From assembly GCF_001956855.1 (NCBI RefSeq), contig NZ_MTHD01000002.1, positions 744,001-808,000 of the forward strand: 64,000 bases of DNA, in the 5' to 3' direction. This DNA is from Azonexus hydrophilus. Lineage in GTDB: Bacteria > Pseudomonadota > Gammaproteobacteria > Burkholderiales > Rhodocyclaceae. Of this stretch, positions 26,996-36,566 are shown in pieces. A program made the translations under genes and the position numbers. The notes beneath the pieces are model-generated. The model made no database searches. It worked only from the letters and a program-made list of their open reading frames with translations, and had not been told where the DNA came from. Position 1 is the first letter of the stretch. Every line of letters starts with the position of its first letter.

Positions 26996-27023
26996 AAAAA
27001 CGCATCCTAAAGATGCGTTTTTT
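26996..27023 (-). terminator. Rho-independent terminator of ugd (bidirectional)
   Basis: The hairpin pairs 26996-27006 with 27012-27022 (core ACGCATC/GATGCGT, loop CTAAA) and is flanked by A and T runs on both sides. It begins 33 bases past the ugd stop. Confidence 0.85.
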
Positions 27024-27055
27024 CAAGTATTTGGCTGAATCTGTCAGATCAAGCT

Positions 27056-28237
27056 TCAATCACCACCAAAAAGGTCACGACTGTAGACTTTGGCTTCCAC
27101 GTCGCGGATGTCATCGGTCATGCGGTTGGCGATGATGATGTCGGCTTCCTGCTTGAACGCGGCCAGGTCGTTGATGACTCTGGAGCGGAAGAATTCTTCT
27201 TCGGGCAGGTTGGGTTCGTAGATGATGACTTCGATGCCCTTGCCTTTCAGCCGCTTCATGATTCCCTGGATGCTGGAGGCGCGGAAGTTGTCCGAGCCGG
27301 CTTTCATCACCAGTCGATAGACACCGACAACCTTGGGGTTTCTCTTGATGATGTCGAAGGCAATGAAGTCCTTGCGGGTGGTATTGGCTTCGACGATGGC
27401 GTTGATCAGGTTCTGCGGCACCTGGCGGTAATTGGCAAGCAGTTGCTTGGTATCCTTGGGCAGGCAGTAACCACCGTAACCAAACGACGGGTTGTTGTAG
27501 TGATTGCCGATGCGGGGGTCGAGGCAGACGCCGTCGATGATCTGGCGGGTGTCGAGGCCGTGCGTGGCGGCGTAGGTGTCGAGCTCGTTGAAGAAGGCAA
27601 CACGCATGGCCAGATAGGTGTTGGAGAAGAGCTTTACGGCTTCGGCTTCGGTGCTGTCGGTGAACAACACCTTGATGTCCTGCTTGATGGCGCCTTGATG
27701 GAGGAGCTTGGCAAAGGTCTCGGCCCGTGCGCTGCGTTCGCCGACGATGATGCGGGAGGGGTGGAGGTTGTCGTAGAGCGCCCTGCCCTCGCGGAGGAAC
27801 TCAGGGGAGAAGATGATGTTGACCGGCCGCCCCTGCGCCAGCGAAAACGCTTCGCGTACTTTTTGCGTATAGCCGACCGGGACAGTGGATTTGATCACCA
27901 TCGTGGCTTCCGGGTTGATCGCGAGTACGTCGCGGATCACGGCTTCGACCGAACCGGTGTTGAAGTAGTTGGTTTCGGGGTCGTAGTCGGTGGGCGTGGC
28001 GATGATGATGTAGTCGGCGCCGACAAAGGCTTCGTGCTTGTCGAGCGTGGCGCGAAGCTTGAGCGGTTGGTTGGCGAGATAGTCTTCGATCTCGGTGTCG
28101 ACAATCGGCGACTGCTTGCGGTTGATCATGTCCACCTTCTCGGCAACGATGTCGAGCGCTACGACTTCATTGTGTTGGGCGAGAAGGATGGCGTTGGAGA
28201 GACCGACGTAACCGGTTCCGGCGATGGCGATTTTCAT
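27056..28237 (-). CDS. ugd: UDP-glucose 6-dehydrogenase
   Basis: The product is 393 residues from the ATG at 28237 ([20 protein letters not shown]), the typical NAD-binding GxGYVG start. The frame stays open upstream to 28441, but that extension is low-complexity and not family-like. Further signatures are [28 protein letters not shown], and the catalytic-cysteine motif [11 protein letters not shown]. The ~390-residue length matches the short Ugd class. It oxidises UDP-glucose to UDP-glucuronate with 2 NAD+, supplying uronic acid for extracellular polysaccharide. It is transcribed alone, has a terminator, and lies between two direct repeats. Confidence 0.95.
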   Translation of the reverse strand: MKIAIAGTGYVGLSNAILLAQHNEVVALDIVAEKVDMINRKQSPIVDTEIEDYLANQPLKLRATLDKHEAFVGADYIIIATPTDYDPETNYFNTGSVEAVIRDVLAINPEATMVIKSTVPVGYTQKVREAFSLAQGRPVNIIFSPEFLREGRALYDNLHPSRIIVGERSARAETFAKLLHQGAIKQDIKVLFTDSTEAEAVKLFSNTYLAMRVAFFNELDTYAATHGLDTRQIIDGVCLDPRIGNHYNNPSFGYGGYCLPKDTKQLLANYRQVPQNLINAIVEANTTRKDFIAFDIIKRNPKVVGVYRLVMKAGSDNFRASSIQGIMKRLKGKGIEVIIYEPNLPEEEFFRSRVINDLAAFKQEADIIIANRMTDDIRDVEAKVYSRDLFGGD

Positions 28238-28304
28238 GGGTTTGGATCTTGGTTTGATTGTGGCGATTCGACCATGGGCAAAGCCATGAAAACGGCTTGC
28301 ACAT

Positions 28305-28388
28305 GCATCCGGCTGCCCGATTCTGCCATTGCTTTGGATGATGATAAAGAAATATTTTGCAGTGCAGCACGGAGGCATATGGGGGTAT
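28305..28388. repeat. Right copy of the ~85 bp direct repeat, upstream of ugd
   Basis: The 30-base core at 28340-28369 is identical to 26893-26922, in the same orientation. It lies in the divergent promoter region between ugd (minus) and the methyltransferase gene (plus). On the minus strand it contains TATCAT, a possible -10 element, without a convincing -35. Confidence 0.8.
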
Positions 28389-28483
28389 GCACTTAGTGAT
28401 AGCAGCCGTGAGGGGTAGGGCCAGGGATGACAGTAAATCATCGTCTGTTAATATTGCGGCTTCCTTGAAAACCATCCAGAACC

Positions 28484-29209
28484 ATGCAAATTGCCAATCC
28501 GGGCCAGGATATGTTGGTCAACGAAGTGAAACTGATGCTGGACACCCTGCCCTTCGATGGCGCACGGGTGTTTGAGTTGGGTTGCGGCCGTGCCGAGAAG
28601 ACCCGTACCCTGGCGGAGTCCGGGCGGATCCGGGAGATTGTGGCACTGGAGGTGGATTCGATCCAGCACGCCAAGAACCAGCAGCTCACCGACTTGCCAA
28701 ACGTGGTGTTTGCGCATGGCGGCGCGGAGGCGATTCCGGCGGCGGATGCGAGCGTGGATATCGTGCTGATGTTCAAGTCGCTGCATCATGTACCGGTGGA
28801 ATTGATGGATGCGGCTTTGGCGGAAATCGCCCGGGTATTGAAGCCGGGTGGCCTGGCGTGGATTTCGGAGCCGGTTTATGCGGGCAACCTGAACGAGGTG
28901 TTTCGTCTGTTCCATGATGAAAAGATCGTGCGCGAGGCAGCTTTTGCGGCAATCCAGCGCGCTGTGGCACGTGGCCCGTTGTTGCTGAAGCAGCAGTTGT
29001 TCTTCAATACGCGCAGTTACTTTGAAAATTTCGATCAGTTCGATACGCGCATGATCCAGGTCACCCACACCGACCACAGCCTGTCGCCGGAACTGTACGC
29101 GGCAGTGCGCGAGAAGTTCGATTCCTTCATGACCCCGGAAGGCGCTACCTTCCACACGCCGCAGCGGGTGGATTTGCTGGTGAAGGGATCCGGCATCGCA
29201 AGGCCGTAG
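28484..29209 (+). CDS. Class I SAM-dependent methyltransferase
   Basis: A 241-residue methyltransferase of the UbiE/Methyltransf_11 type. Motif I is VFELGCGRAEKT, motif II IVALEVD, and the motif III-IV region is SVDIVLMFKSLHHVP followed by EIARVLKPGGLAWISEPVY. The acceptor cannot be read from sequence. The gene is divergent from ugd and ends about 200 bases before the pel operon, with a REP-like repeat just past its stop. No partner gene in the immediate context identifies a pathway. Confidence 0.82.
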   Translation: MQIANPGQDMLVNEVKLMLDTLPFDGARVFELGCGRAEKTRTLAESGRIREIVALEVDSIQHAKNQQLTDLPNVVFAHGGAEAIPAADASVDIVLMFKSLHHVPVELMDAALAEIARVLKPGGLAWISEPVYAGNLNEVFRLFHDEKIVREAAFAAIQRAVARGPLLLKQQLFFNTRSYFENFDQFDTRMIQVTHTDHSLSPELYAAVREKFDSFMTPEGATFHTPQRVDLLVKGSGIARP

Positions 29210-29215
29210 GCCGGG

Positions 29216-29253
29216 GCGATCCATGGGTTGCTTCGCTGCGCCCGCAATGACGC
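29216..29253. repeat. Half copy of the dispersed REP-like repeat
   Basis: GCGATCCATGGGTTGCTTCG followed by CTGCGCCCGCAATGACGC matches one arm of the repeat family, seven bases after the methyltransferase stop. Confidence 0.75.
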
Positions 29254-29314
29254 GACCTTGACCATCCGAGCCATGCATTCGAGGGCCGCGCGCGGGTCGA
29301 AACAGTGTTACAGG

Positions 29315-29336
29315 CCGCCAATACAGGGGTTGGCGG
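29315..29336. promoter_or_regulatory. Inverted repeat upstream of pelA
   Basis: CCGCCAA (29315-29321) and TTGGCGG (29330-29336) form a perfect 7-bp inverted repeat around an 8-base spacer, ending 73 bases before the pelA ATG. It could be an operator for a pel regulator or a weak terminator hairpin of the upstream gene (TTT follows). The role is unproven. Confidence 0.4.
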
Positions 29337-29409
29337 TTTGCGCACCGCACAAAAATACACAAGAAATCCGTAGGCAGATTGCAGGCTAGCGATTAAATTC
29401 TGGGGCCTT

Positions 29410-32190
29410 ATGAGCCTCACTAAATTCTTTTACCGTTTCCTGGGCCCCTTCTGCCTGCTCGTTGCGCCCCTTCTTGCACACGCAACTGCGGTCGCGCTGT
29501 ATTACGGCACGGGCATCCCGCTCAAGGAATTCCGGAACTTCGACATCGTTGTCGTCGAGCCTGACCATCCGCACGATCCCGTCGCCCAGCGCAAGCTCGG
29601 GGGGGAGTTGTATGCCTACGTATCGGTCGCCGAGGTTCAGCGCGACCGTGCCTATTACCGGAATATTCCGGCTGACTGGAAGCTTGCCCGCAATCAGGAT
29701 TGGGATTCGGAAGTCATCGACCAGACGCCGGCTGCCTGGCCTGATTTCTTTGCCGAGCAGGTTGTCGGCCCGTTGTGGGCGCATGGCTACCGGGGTTTCT
29801 TTCTCGATACGCTCGACTCTTACCGGCTGGCCCGCCAGTTCGACGAGAAGGCACAGCAACAGGGGCTGATCCGGGTTATCGAGACCTTGCACCGGCGCTA
29901 TCCGGGCATCCAGTTGATTCTCAACCGTGGTTTCGAGATCGTGCCGGCGGTGCGCGACAAGATCCGCATGGTGGCTGCCGAATCGCTGTTTCGTGGCTGG
30001 AATGCCGGCCAGCGGCGTTACGTGGAGGTTCCCGCCGGCGACCGTGAATGGCTGCTCGGCCAGTTGAACACCATCCGCCAGCGCGATGGCATCGAGATTC
30101 TGGCGATCGATTACACTCCACCGCACGACCGCCAGCTGGCTCGCGAGACTGCGGCCCGGATCACGGCGCTTGGTTTCACGCCGTGGGTTGCCGATGGTGG
30201 CCTGGACAGCATCGGCATCGGCAGTATCGAAGTGGTGCCGCGCCGGGTGCTGGTGGTCTATAACGGCGACGAGTCGCCGGCGCTGAATTACGCCAATGCC
30301 CACCGTTTCCTGCAGATGCCGCTGAACCACATGGGTTATGTTGTCGATTATGTGGATGTCACCGGTGAACTGCCGGAGACGGTGTTCGGTGATCGCCATG
30401 CCGGCGTGGTGACGTGGTTTTCCGGGAGCATTCCGGCCGGCCGGCAGCGGGCGCTGGCGGGCTGGCTGAGCGGCCTGGTCGAGCGCAAATTCCCGCTGGC
30501 CATCATCGGTGACCCGGGCTTTGCGCCGGATCGGGCGTTTGCTGCCCGCCTCGGCTTGCGCACGCCGCTTGCGCCGGCGCGAGTTCCGCTGAGCATCAGC
30601 AAACAGCATGCAATGATGGGTTTCGAGAGTGCACCGCTGCCGAATCGCAGCGACCTGCCGGTTTTCCAGCTGGGCACCGCCAGCGCGGATGTCCTGCTTG
30701 AACTCCAGGACGATAGCCGTCAGCGCTATCTGGGTGGTGCCATCCTGCCGTGGGGCGGTTTCATCCTCGACCCGTTCGCTTTGGTGGAGATTCCCGGTAC
30801 CGATCAGGCACGCTGGGTTGTCGATCCGTTCGCTTTCCTGCAGGCGGCGCTACGCCTGCCGGCAATTCCGGTGCCCGATGTGACGACGGAGAACGGGCGC
30901 CGCCTGTTTTTCTCGCATGTCGATGGCGACGGTTTTCCATCGCTGGCGGAGCTGCCGGGCAGCCCGATCGCGGCCCAGGTGATGCTGAGCGAAATTCTGG
31001 AGAAGTACCGGATTCCTACGACGGTTTCGGTGATCGAGGCGGAAGTGGCACCGCACGGGCTGTTCCCGAAACTGAGCCCGGCGCTTGAAGATATCGCACG
31101 GCGGATTTTCCGCTTGCCGCATGTGGAGATCGCCAGCCATACCTACGCCCATCCGTTCATCTGGGATACCGGCGTCAGCGGGCTGACCGGCAACGAGAAC
31201 CGCCTTGAGGGCAATTACCATCTCAATGTGCCGGGTTATACCTTCGATCCGCAGCGGGAAATCGTCGGTTCGACCGAGTACATCCGCAAACGCCTGGCGC
31301 CGGCAGGAAAACCGGTGAACATCCTGCTCTGGTCCGGTGATACCGCGCCGGATGCCAGGGCTCTGCGCATCGCCGAAAATGCTGGCTTGCTCAACATGAA
31401 CGGCGGTGACACGTCGATTACCCGGCAGAATCCGAGCCTGACCGCTGTCGGCGCCTTTGGCATCGAAAAGGAAGGTTTTCTGCAGGTTTACGCGCCGATC
31501 ACCAACGAGAACATCTACACCAATCTGTGGCGCGGTCCTTACTATGGCTTCGAGCGGGTCATCGAGTCGTTCGAAATGACCGGTGCGCCGCGCCGCCTGA
31601 AGCCGGTGGATATTTATTACCACACCTATTCCGCCAGCAAGCGGGCCGGGCTCAGCGCTGTGCACAAGGCTTTCGCCTGGGCGATGGCACAGCCTCTACA
31701 CCCGGTTTTCGCGTCGGAATACATGCGCAAGGTGCGCGATTTCCACGATATCGCCATTGCCCGCGATAACGGCGGCTGGCGGATCAACGGCAACGGCGAA
31801 CTGCGCACGCTGCGCTGGGCCGGTCTGCCACCACGCTTGCAGGATGCGGCCGGCGTCGCCGGTTATTGCCCTGACCAGGAGGGGCAGTACATCCACCTCA
31901 CCGGCCCTGCGGCCTGGTTCGCTGCTGGTAACGACCAGACTGCCCGCCCCTATCTGTACGAAGCCAATGCCCGTGTTACCAGCTGGCAGGATGCGCCACG
32001 CAGTTTCACCTTGCGCGGGCATGTGCCGCTCGAATTCAGCCTTGCCAACAGCCAGGCGTGCCAGGTCCGTGCTGACGGCCGCCTGCTTTCTCCGGTTAAA
32101 ACGACCCGTATCAGTAACGCATTGACGATCCAGGCGTTCAGAACTTCCCATGCCACTGCACAGATTCGCCTCGACTGCGCATCCCGCTGA
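29410..32190 (+). CDS. pelA: Pel polysaccharide hydrolase/deacetylase PelA
   Basis: A 926-residue periplasmic protein, close to the ~948 residues of Pseudomonas PelA. It has an N-terminal signal peptide (FLGPFCLLVAPLLAHATA). The GH114-type domain spans about residues 27-270, with the catalytic-type glutamate in MVAAESLFRGW (E191). A middle domain (~280-490) precedes the NodB-like deacetylase, with FSHVDGDGF near residue 501 and ASHTYAHP near 575. PelA partially de-N-acetylates Pel (a GalNAc/GlcNAc polymer) and can hydrolyse it. It is the first gene of pelABCDEFG and its end overlaps pelB by 41 bases. Confidence 0.95.
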   Translation: MSLTKFFYRFLGPFCLLVAPLLAHATAVALYYGTGIPLKEFRNFDIVVVEPDHPHDPVAQRKLGGELYAYVSVAEVQRDRAYYRNIPADWKLARNQDWDSEVIDQTPAAWPDFFAEQVVGPLWAHGYRGFFLDTLDSYRLARQFDEKAQQQGLIRVIETLHRRYPGIQLILNRGFEIVPAVRDKIRMVAAESLFRGWNAGQRRYVEVPAGDREWLLGQLNTIRQRDGIEILAIDYTPPHDRQLARETAARITALGFTPWVADGGLDSIGIGSIEVVPRRVLVVYNGDESPALNYANAHRFLQMPLNHMGYVVDYVDVTGELPETVFGDRHAGVVTWFSGSIPAGRQRALAGWLSGLVERKFPLAIIGDPGFAPDRAFAARLGLRTPLAPARVPLSISKQHAMMGFESAPLPNRSDLPVFQLGTASADVLLELQDDSRQRYLGGAILPWGGFILDPFALVEIPGTDQARWVVDPFAFLQAALRLPAIPVPDVTTENGRRLFFSHVDGDGFPSLAELPGSPIAAQVMLSEILEKYRIPTTVSVIEAEVAPHGLFPKLSPALEDIARRIFRLPHVEIASHTYAHPFIWDTGVSGLTGNENRLEGNYHLNVPGYTFDPQREIVGSTEYIRKRLAPAGKPVNILLWSGDTAPDARALRIAENAGLLNMNGGDTSITRQNPSLTAVGAFGIEKEGFLQVYAPITNENIYTNLWRGPYYGFERVIESFEMTGAPRRLKPVDIYYHTYSASKRAGLSAVHKAFAWAMAQPLHPVFASEYMRKVRDFHDIAIARDNGGWRINGNGELRTLRWAGLPPRLQDAAGVAGYCPDQEGQYIHLTGPAAWFAAGNDQTARPYLYEANARVTSWQDAPRSFTLRGHVPLEFSLANSQACQVRADGRLLSPVKTTRISNALTIQAFRTSHATAQIRLDCASR

Positions 32191-35100
32191 GCGTCCGCTG
32201 CTCGCGCCGCTGTGGCTGATCGCGCTGCTGGCTGCGATCGTCGGCGTTGCGCTGTTCCTGCTCTACCCGCGCACCGACCTCGAACGTCGCCTGGCGGAAA
32301 CGCCCGATACCGCGCTGTCGGCCAGCTACCTCGCCAACTTGCTGCGCAGCGATCCGGACAACCCCAGGCTGCGTTTGCTGCTCGCCCGCCGGCAAGCGGA
32401 AATCGGCAAGACGATGGAGGCGCGGGCGACCTTGCAGCCTGCACTGGACACGACCGACCGGGAAATCCACCAACAGGCCGAATGGGTGCTCTGGGAACTG
32501 AATGCGCAGGATTATCGCCTCCTGCCGGCTGGCGACAGTCCGGCACGGCGCGCCTTGCTGGCCGAGTTGCTGAGTCAGATCGAGAAGCTCGCCGATGCGC
32601 CACTGACGGTCGAGCAGCAGATCGAACTGGCCAGCAAGGCCTACCTGCTGGAGCAGCCTGTACTCGGTGCCCGCCTGTTCAAGTCGGTGGGCCAGCGTAT
32701 CGACAATCCGGCCGAGGCGGTCAGGCTTTATGAGCACGCTGCCGTCAAGGCGCTGGCCAATGGTGATTATTCGGGCAGCGCCGAGCTTTATCTGCTGGCG
32801 CGCAACAGCAGTTCCGACCCGCTCCTGGCCAAGCGTTACTTCCATACGGCGTTGCGTACGCTGCAGTCGGGCAACCTGATGCAGGAGGCGATCGAAGTTG
32901 GCAAACGCGACCTCGGTGCCCTCGTCGATGATCAGGAAACCCTGCTGCTGCTGACCCGCCTGGCTCGCGCTGCCGGGCGCCCTGATATCGCCGACCGCTA
33001 TGTCCGTCTGTTGTTGAGGCTGGCCCTGATGCGCCAGTGGCAGAGACTGGAGATTGCCCGCGCCTGGGGCGACGGCAGTTTCCGGGCGGTTTCGCAGCAG
33101 GCGCCGCAAAAAGGCCCGGGTATCGCCTTCGACGACAAGATCTATACGTTGGGCTATGAGATTTTTCTGGAAAACCGCAAGCTTGAGGATGCCTGGCAGG
33201 TGGCCAGTTCGGCGGTACGCCAGATGCCCGATGACAATGCCTGGCGCGAGCGCCTGGCGCGTGTTTCGGAATGGACGGGACGACCGCAGGTGGCGCTGGA
33301 AAACTGGGTGAAGCTGGCCCATGCGGGTCATGGTGACGATGCTTGGCAAAGCGTGCTGCGTCTGGCGCCTGGCCTGTTCGATGATGCGGCGCTGATTCCG
33401 GCACTGCACTATCAGATCGAGCGACGGCCGGGCGATCTGCGCCTGGTGCGCGAGTTGCTGGCGGCGCATGAACGCCTCGGTGAGCCGGGGCCGGCAATCA
33501 GCTATCTGGAACGTCTGAGCCGGCAGCGCTTTTCTCCCGAGGTTCTCGAAATGCTCGCCGAGGTGGCAGAGCGTGCCGGCCGTGTCGACCTGGCGGTGGA
33601 AACCTGGGAACGCCTGTTCGCCGTACCGGAACAGCTGACGCCGGCACGGGCCTTGCGCGTTGCCGTGATGCTGCTGATTCAGGGCCGACACAGCGAGAGC
33701 CTGGTCTGGCTCGAACGCGCCCAGACCCGCGCTGGCACCGCGAGCGAGGAAGAGATTGAATACTGGCGGCTCAATGGCCAGCTGGCCGAACTACACGCCA
33801 AGGACAACCAGGCGATCGACGCCTTCCGCCGCATCATCGATGCTGACAAGGCCAATGCCGGCGATTTCGATGCCTTGATCCGCCTGCTGGTGCAGGCTGC
33901 ACCGCTGGATGCAGCGAGTGTCTCGGCCGATGCCTGGGAGAAATTCGACGAACCGCGCTATCTGATCCAGGCGCTGACCATTTATGCCGGCCGCAACCGC
34001 TGGGCCGATATCGGCAAGCTGTTGCAGCGCATCGATACGGCACCGGGTGCTTCCCGCCATGCGCTGGCGCAGTTGCGCGCCCTGCCCGACTTCCTGCGCC
34101 TGCTCGGTACCTACCAGCAGAATATCGGCCAGTTTGCCCTGGCACGCGGCAATTTCGAGGCTGGCCTGCTGCTCGCGCCGGATGCTGCCGATCTGCAGCA
34201 GGCGCTGCTGTGGTTGTTCATCGATGGCAACGATGCGGCTGCCTTGCGCAAGGTACTCGCCACCCACGAGCGCAACTGGGCGAAAAACCCGGCGATGCAC
34301 GATGCGCTGGCTTCCAGCTATCAGGCACTGTCATTGCCGCAGGTTGCCTTGCAACGCTACCTGACACCGCGCACCGGCGATCATCGCAACGACCTGTTGT
34401 GGATGATGAACTACGCCGATGCGCTGGACCAGAACCAGCAGGGCGATCTTGCCTGGCGCTTGCGCCGCCTGCTGCTGTCGGAGGAATGGGACAGCGTGCG
34501 GGGCAAGGACAGCCTGCGCCAGGCCCGGCAGCGCTGGCTGAGCGAGGAAGGTCTCGACGAGACCCGGCGGATCGCACGAACCCGCCTGATGCTGACGCAA
34601 CGCCCGGGCAACCCCGGTCTCGACGTGCTGCGCGAGATGCTGCGCCTTGACCGCAGCGAGCGCGACAGTTTTTCCAATGCGGCGGCCGAAACCGCCATCG
34701 GCTGGCTGCAGGACCACGCCGAATATGGTGCCGAGCGCGCCTTCCTCTGGCATCAGTACGCAAAAACCCGCAGCAGCCGCGCTAATCGTCCGCTCTGGGC
34801 TGAAATCACGGTGGCCCTGGCCGAACGCGATACGGCGGCCATCGGCCAGTTGCTGGAAACTTTCGACGAACGTTTGCCACGCTACGACCGGGTCAATGCG
34901 GCGCGTGCCGTCGATGACCTGCGTCTGGCCCAGAGCGCTGCGTTCGAGGCCCAGTCGGACCAGACCGACGATAACCCGACCCACCTGCAATTGACGGAAA
35001 CCCTGCTCGCCTTCAGCGACCATGGCGGTTTCGCCATCGCCAGCAACAATCTCGATTCGATCGTGGAGACGGAAAGCACCGCGGCCTGGCATCTTGCGGT

Positions 35101-35971
35101 CAACCCGCGTCTGGCACTGGATTTCGACTGGGGACGCATCCGCCGCGAGGTCAGGAATCGTGAGGTGATCCGTGCAGCACCCGACGAGGATGTCTTCAGC
35201 GCCCGTCTGAACTGGCGGCATGCTGACGGCGAAACGATCTTCCGCATCGACCGGCGCGAGAGTTTCGCGACTTATACGCCGGTGCAGATCGAGCATGAAC
35301 ATCGTATCGACGACCGGCTTTCACTGCGCATCGGCCTCGGCAGCGACCTGCCCAGTCAGGAAAGCCAGCCGCTGCGGATTGCCGGCATGAAGGATCGTGC
35401 ATCATTCAGCTTGCGCTACCGGCCGACCCGGATGGATCAAGTGCTTGTCGAACACTGGCGCGAAAACTATTACCTGCAGACGGGTGCCCGACTGGGCGAT
35501 GGCCGCCACAGCAGCGTCACCCTGGCCCACACTTACCGTCAGGAAGCCCGCGATCTCGAGTTCAGCGCTTTCTGGTCGAAACATGAATTCAACCGGGTTG
35601 GCGACTACAGCAGCTTCAGCGCACGCGATGCCCGGATCGAGCAGATATTCCCGGCCGGCTTTGTTTCACCGGGGGGCAACGAGCCACCGGCTGCCGACTA
35701 TTACCTGCCGGAAAACTTCAGTTTCTACGGCATCCGCGTGTCCACCGATGTGCGCCACGAGCGCGAGTACACCCGCGCTACCCGCCCCTTCGCCAGTATT
35801 GCCCGAACCTGGCACAGCGAACTCGGTGCCGGCTACGACATCCGCCTGGGTCTTGCCGGCAGCGTCCTCGGCGCTGATCATCTCGCCCTCAGCTGGGGGC
35901 TCGGCAAGGCCGGAACTCAAACCAACGCGCCGGTCCGCGACCTGCGCCTGACTTACCGCATTCACTACTGA
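32150..35971 (+). CDS. pelB: Pel outer-membrane export protein PelB (TPR plus beta-barrel)
   Basis: A 1273-residue protein with an N-terminal membrane helix (LLAPLWLIALLAAIVGVALF), a long alpha-helical tetratricopeptide-repeat periplasmic scaffold over roughly residues 60-900, and a C-terminal beta-barrel (~950-1273) ending in alternating aromatic residues (DLRLTYRIHY), typical of outer-membrane porins. PelB conducts Pel across the outer membrane and its TPR region binds PelA. Pseudomonas PelB is about 1193 residues. The start overlaps the pelA end, indicating coupled translation. Confidence 0.94.
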   Translation: MPLHRFASTAHPAERPLLAPLWLIALLAAIVGVALFLLYPRTDLERRLAETPDTALSASYLANLLRSDPDNPRLRLLLARRQAEIGKTMEARATLQPALDTTDREIHQQAEWVLWELNAQDYRLLPAGDSPARRALLAELLSQIEKLADAPLTVEQQIELASKAYLLEQPVLGARLFKSVGQRIDNPAEAVRLYEHAAVKALANGDYSGSAELYLLARNSSSDPLLAKRYFHTALRTLQSGNLMQEAIEVGKRDLGALVDDQETLLLLTRLARAAGRPDIADRYVRLLLRLALMRQWQRLEIARAWGDGSFRAVSQQAPQKGPGIAFDDKIYTLGYEIFLENRKLEDAWQVASSAVRQMPDDNAWRERLARVSEWTGRPQVALENWVKLAHAGHGDDAWQSVLRLAPGLFDDAALIPALHYQIERRPGDLRLVRELLAAHERLGEPGPAISYLERLSRQRFSPEVLEMLAEVAERAGRVDLAVETWERLFAVPEQLTPARALRVAVMLLIQGRHSESLVWLERAQTRAGTASEEEIEYWRLNGQLAELHAKDNQAIDAFRRIIDADKANAGDFDALIRLLVQAAPLDAASVSADAWEKFDEPRYLIQALTIYAGRNRWADIGKLLQRIDTAPGASRHALAQLRALPDFLRLLGTYQQNIGQFALARGNFEAGLLLAPDAADLQQALLWLFIDGNDAAALRKVLATHERNWAKNPAMHDALASSYQALSLPQVALQRYLTPRTGDHRNDLLWMMNYADALDQNQQGDLAWRLRRLLLSEEWDSVRGKDSLRQARQRWLSEEGLDETRRIARTRLMLTQRPGNPGLDVLREMLRLDRSERDSFSNAAAETAIGWLQDHAEYGAERAFLWHQYAKTRSSRANRPLWAEITVALAERDTAAIGQLLETFDERLPRYDRVNAARAVDDLRLAQSAAFEAQSDQTDDNPTHLQLTETLLAFSDHGGFAIASNNLDSIVETESTAAWHLAVNPRLALDFDWGRIRREVRNREVIRAAPDEDVFSARLNWRHADGETIFRIDRRESFATYTPVQIEHEHRIDDRLSLRIGLGSDLPSQESQPLRIAGMKDRASFSLRYRPTRMDQVLVEHWRENYYLQTGARLGDGRHSSVTLAHTYRQEARDLEFSAFWSKHEFNRVGDYSSFSARDARIEQIFPAGFVSPGGNEPPAADYYLPENFSFYGIRVSTDVRHEREYTRATRPFASIARTWHSELGAGYDIRLGLAGSVLGADHLALSWGLGKAGTQTNAPVRDLRLTYRIHY

Positions 35972-35998
35972 CCACCAACCCGATGACAGGGAACGACC

Positions 35999-36550
35999 AT
36001 GACCTTTGACCAAAATCGCCTGCTACGCCTGCGCAACCTGCTGCTTGCCAGCCTTGCCATGATCCTCGCCGCTTGCTCGACGCTTGATCGCGGCACGTCG
36101 CCCGAACTTGAACGCCAGGCTGTCTGGGTTGTCCTGCCTTTCTCGAATCACACGGAGACACCGCTCGCCGGACAGCGCGCGGAATCGATCGCGGAAGCGC
36201 TGCTGCGGACCAGCGGCCTCACTCGCGTCAAACGCTTCCCGGGTGCCAGCCAGCAGGAGGCACTGTTCGAGGCAAACGAACAAAAACTGCAGGATGAGGC
36301 GCTGGCCTGGGCCCGCCAGCAGGGCGCTCGTTATGCGCTGGCCGGCGGCGTCGATGAGTGGCGCTACAAGGTCGGCGTCGATGGCGAACCTGCCGTTGGC
36401 GTTACCTTGCAGATCATCGATGTGCAGAGTACCGAGACGCTGTGGAGTGGCACTGGCGGCAAGAGTGGCTGGAGCCGCGAGGCGCTTTCCGCCGTCGCCC
36501 AGCAGTTGATCCGCGATCTGCTCAAGACCGGCTTGGCCGGTGCCCGCTGA
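35999..36550 (+). CDS. pelC: Pel outer-membrane lipoprotein PelC
   Basis: A 183-residue lipoprotein with a signal sequence and lipobox ending LAAC (Cys26). The mature part has the PelC-type alpha/beta fold features WVVLPFSNHTETPLAGQRAE and QGARYALAGGVDEWRYKVG. PelC forms a dodecameric ring that guides the cationic Pel polymer to PelB at the outer membrane. The family length (~170) agrees. It follows pelB after 27 bases. Confidence 0.92.
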   Translation: MTFDQNRLLRLRNLLLASLAMILAACSTLDRGTSPELERQAVWVVLPFSNHTETPLAGQRAESIAEALLRTSGLTRVKRFPGASQQEALFEANEQKLQDEALAWARQQGARYALAGGVDEWRYKVGVDGEPAVGVTLQIIDVQSTETLWSGTGGKSGWSREALSAVAQQLIRDLLKTGLAGAR

Positions 36551-36566
36551 AACCGAGTCCGGGCGC

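Larger units (their letters stand above)
26437..27055. other. 618-base intergenic region at the right island border
   Basis: No convincing gene is present. The left part (26437-26640) is AT-rich like the island; an 18-codon frame starts at 26437 directly after the acetyltransferase stop but resembles nothing. The right part regains normal composition and contains a REP-like half copy (26811-26842), one arm of a direct repeat (26861-26945) and the ugd terminator (26996-27023). Bases 26560-26800 may be decayed coding or mobile DNA, but I could not identify it. Confidence 0.6.

Noticed and set aside
28238..28441. N-terminal extension of Ugd
   Set aside because: [12 protein letters not shown] at 28237 is the canonical start; the upstream residues are promoter/repeat DNA read in frame.
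29255..29409. Sigma-54 promoter for pelA
   Set aside because: GG and GC candidates are not ten bases apart and the flanking consensus is missing.
32138..33691. Antisense frame of over 500 codons opposite pelB
   Set aside because: pelB is confirmed by family, length and overlap with pelA; the antisense product has no recognisable domain.
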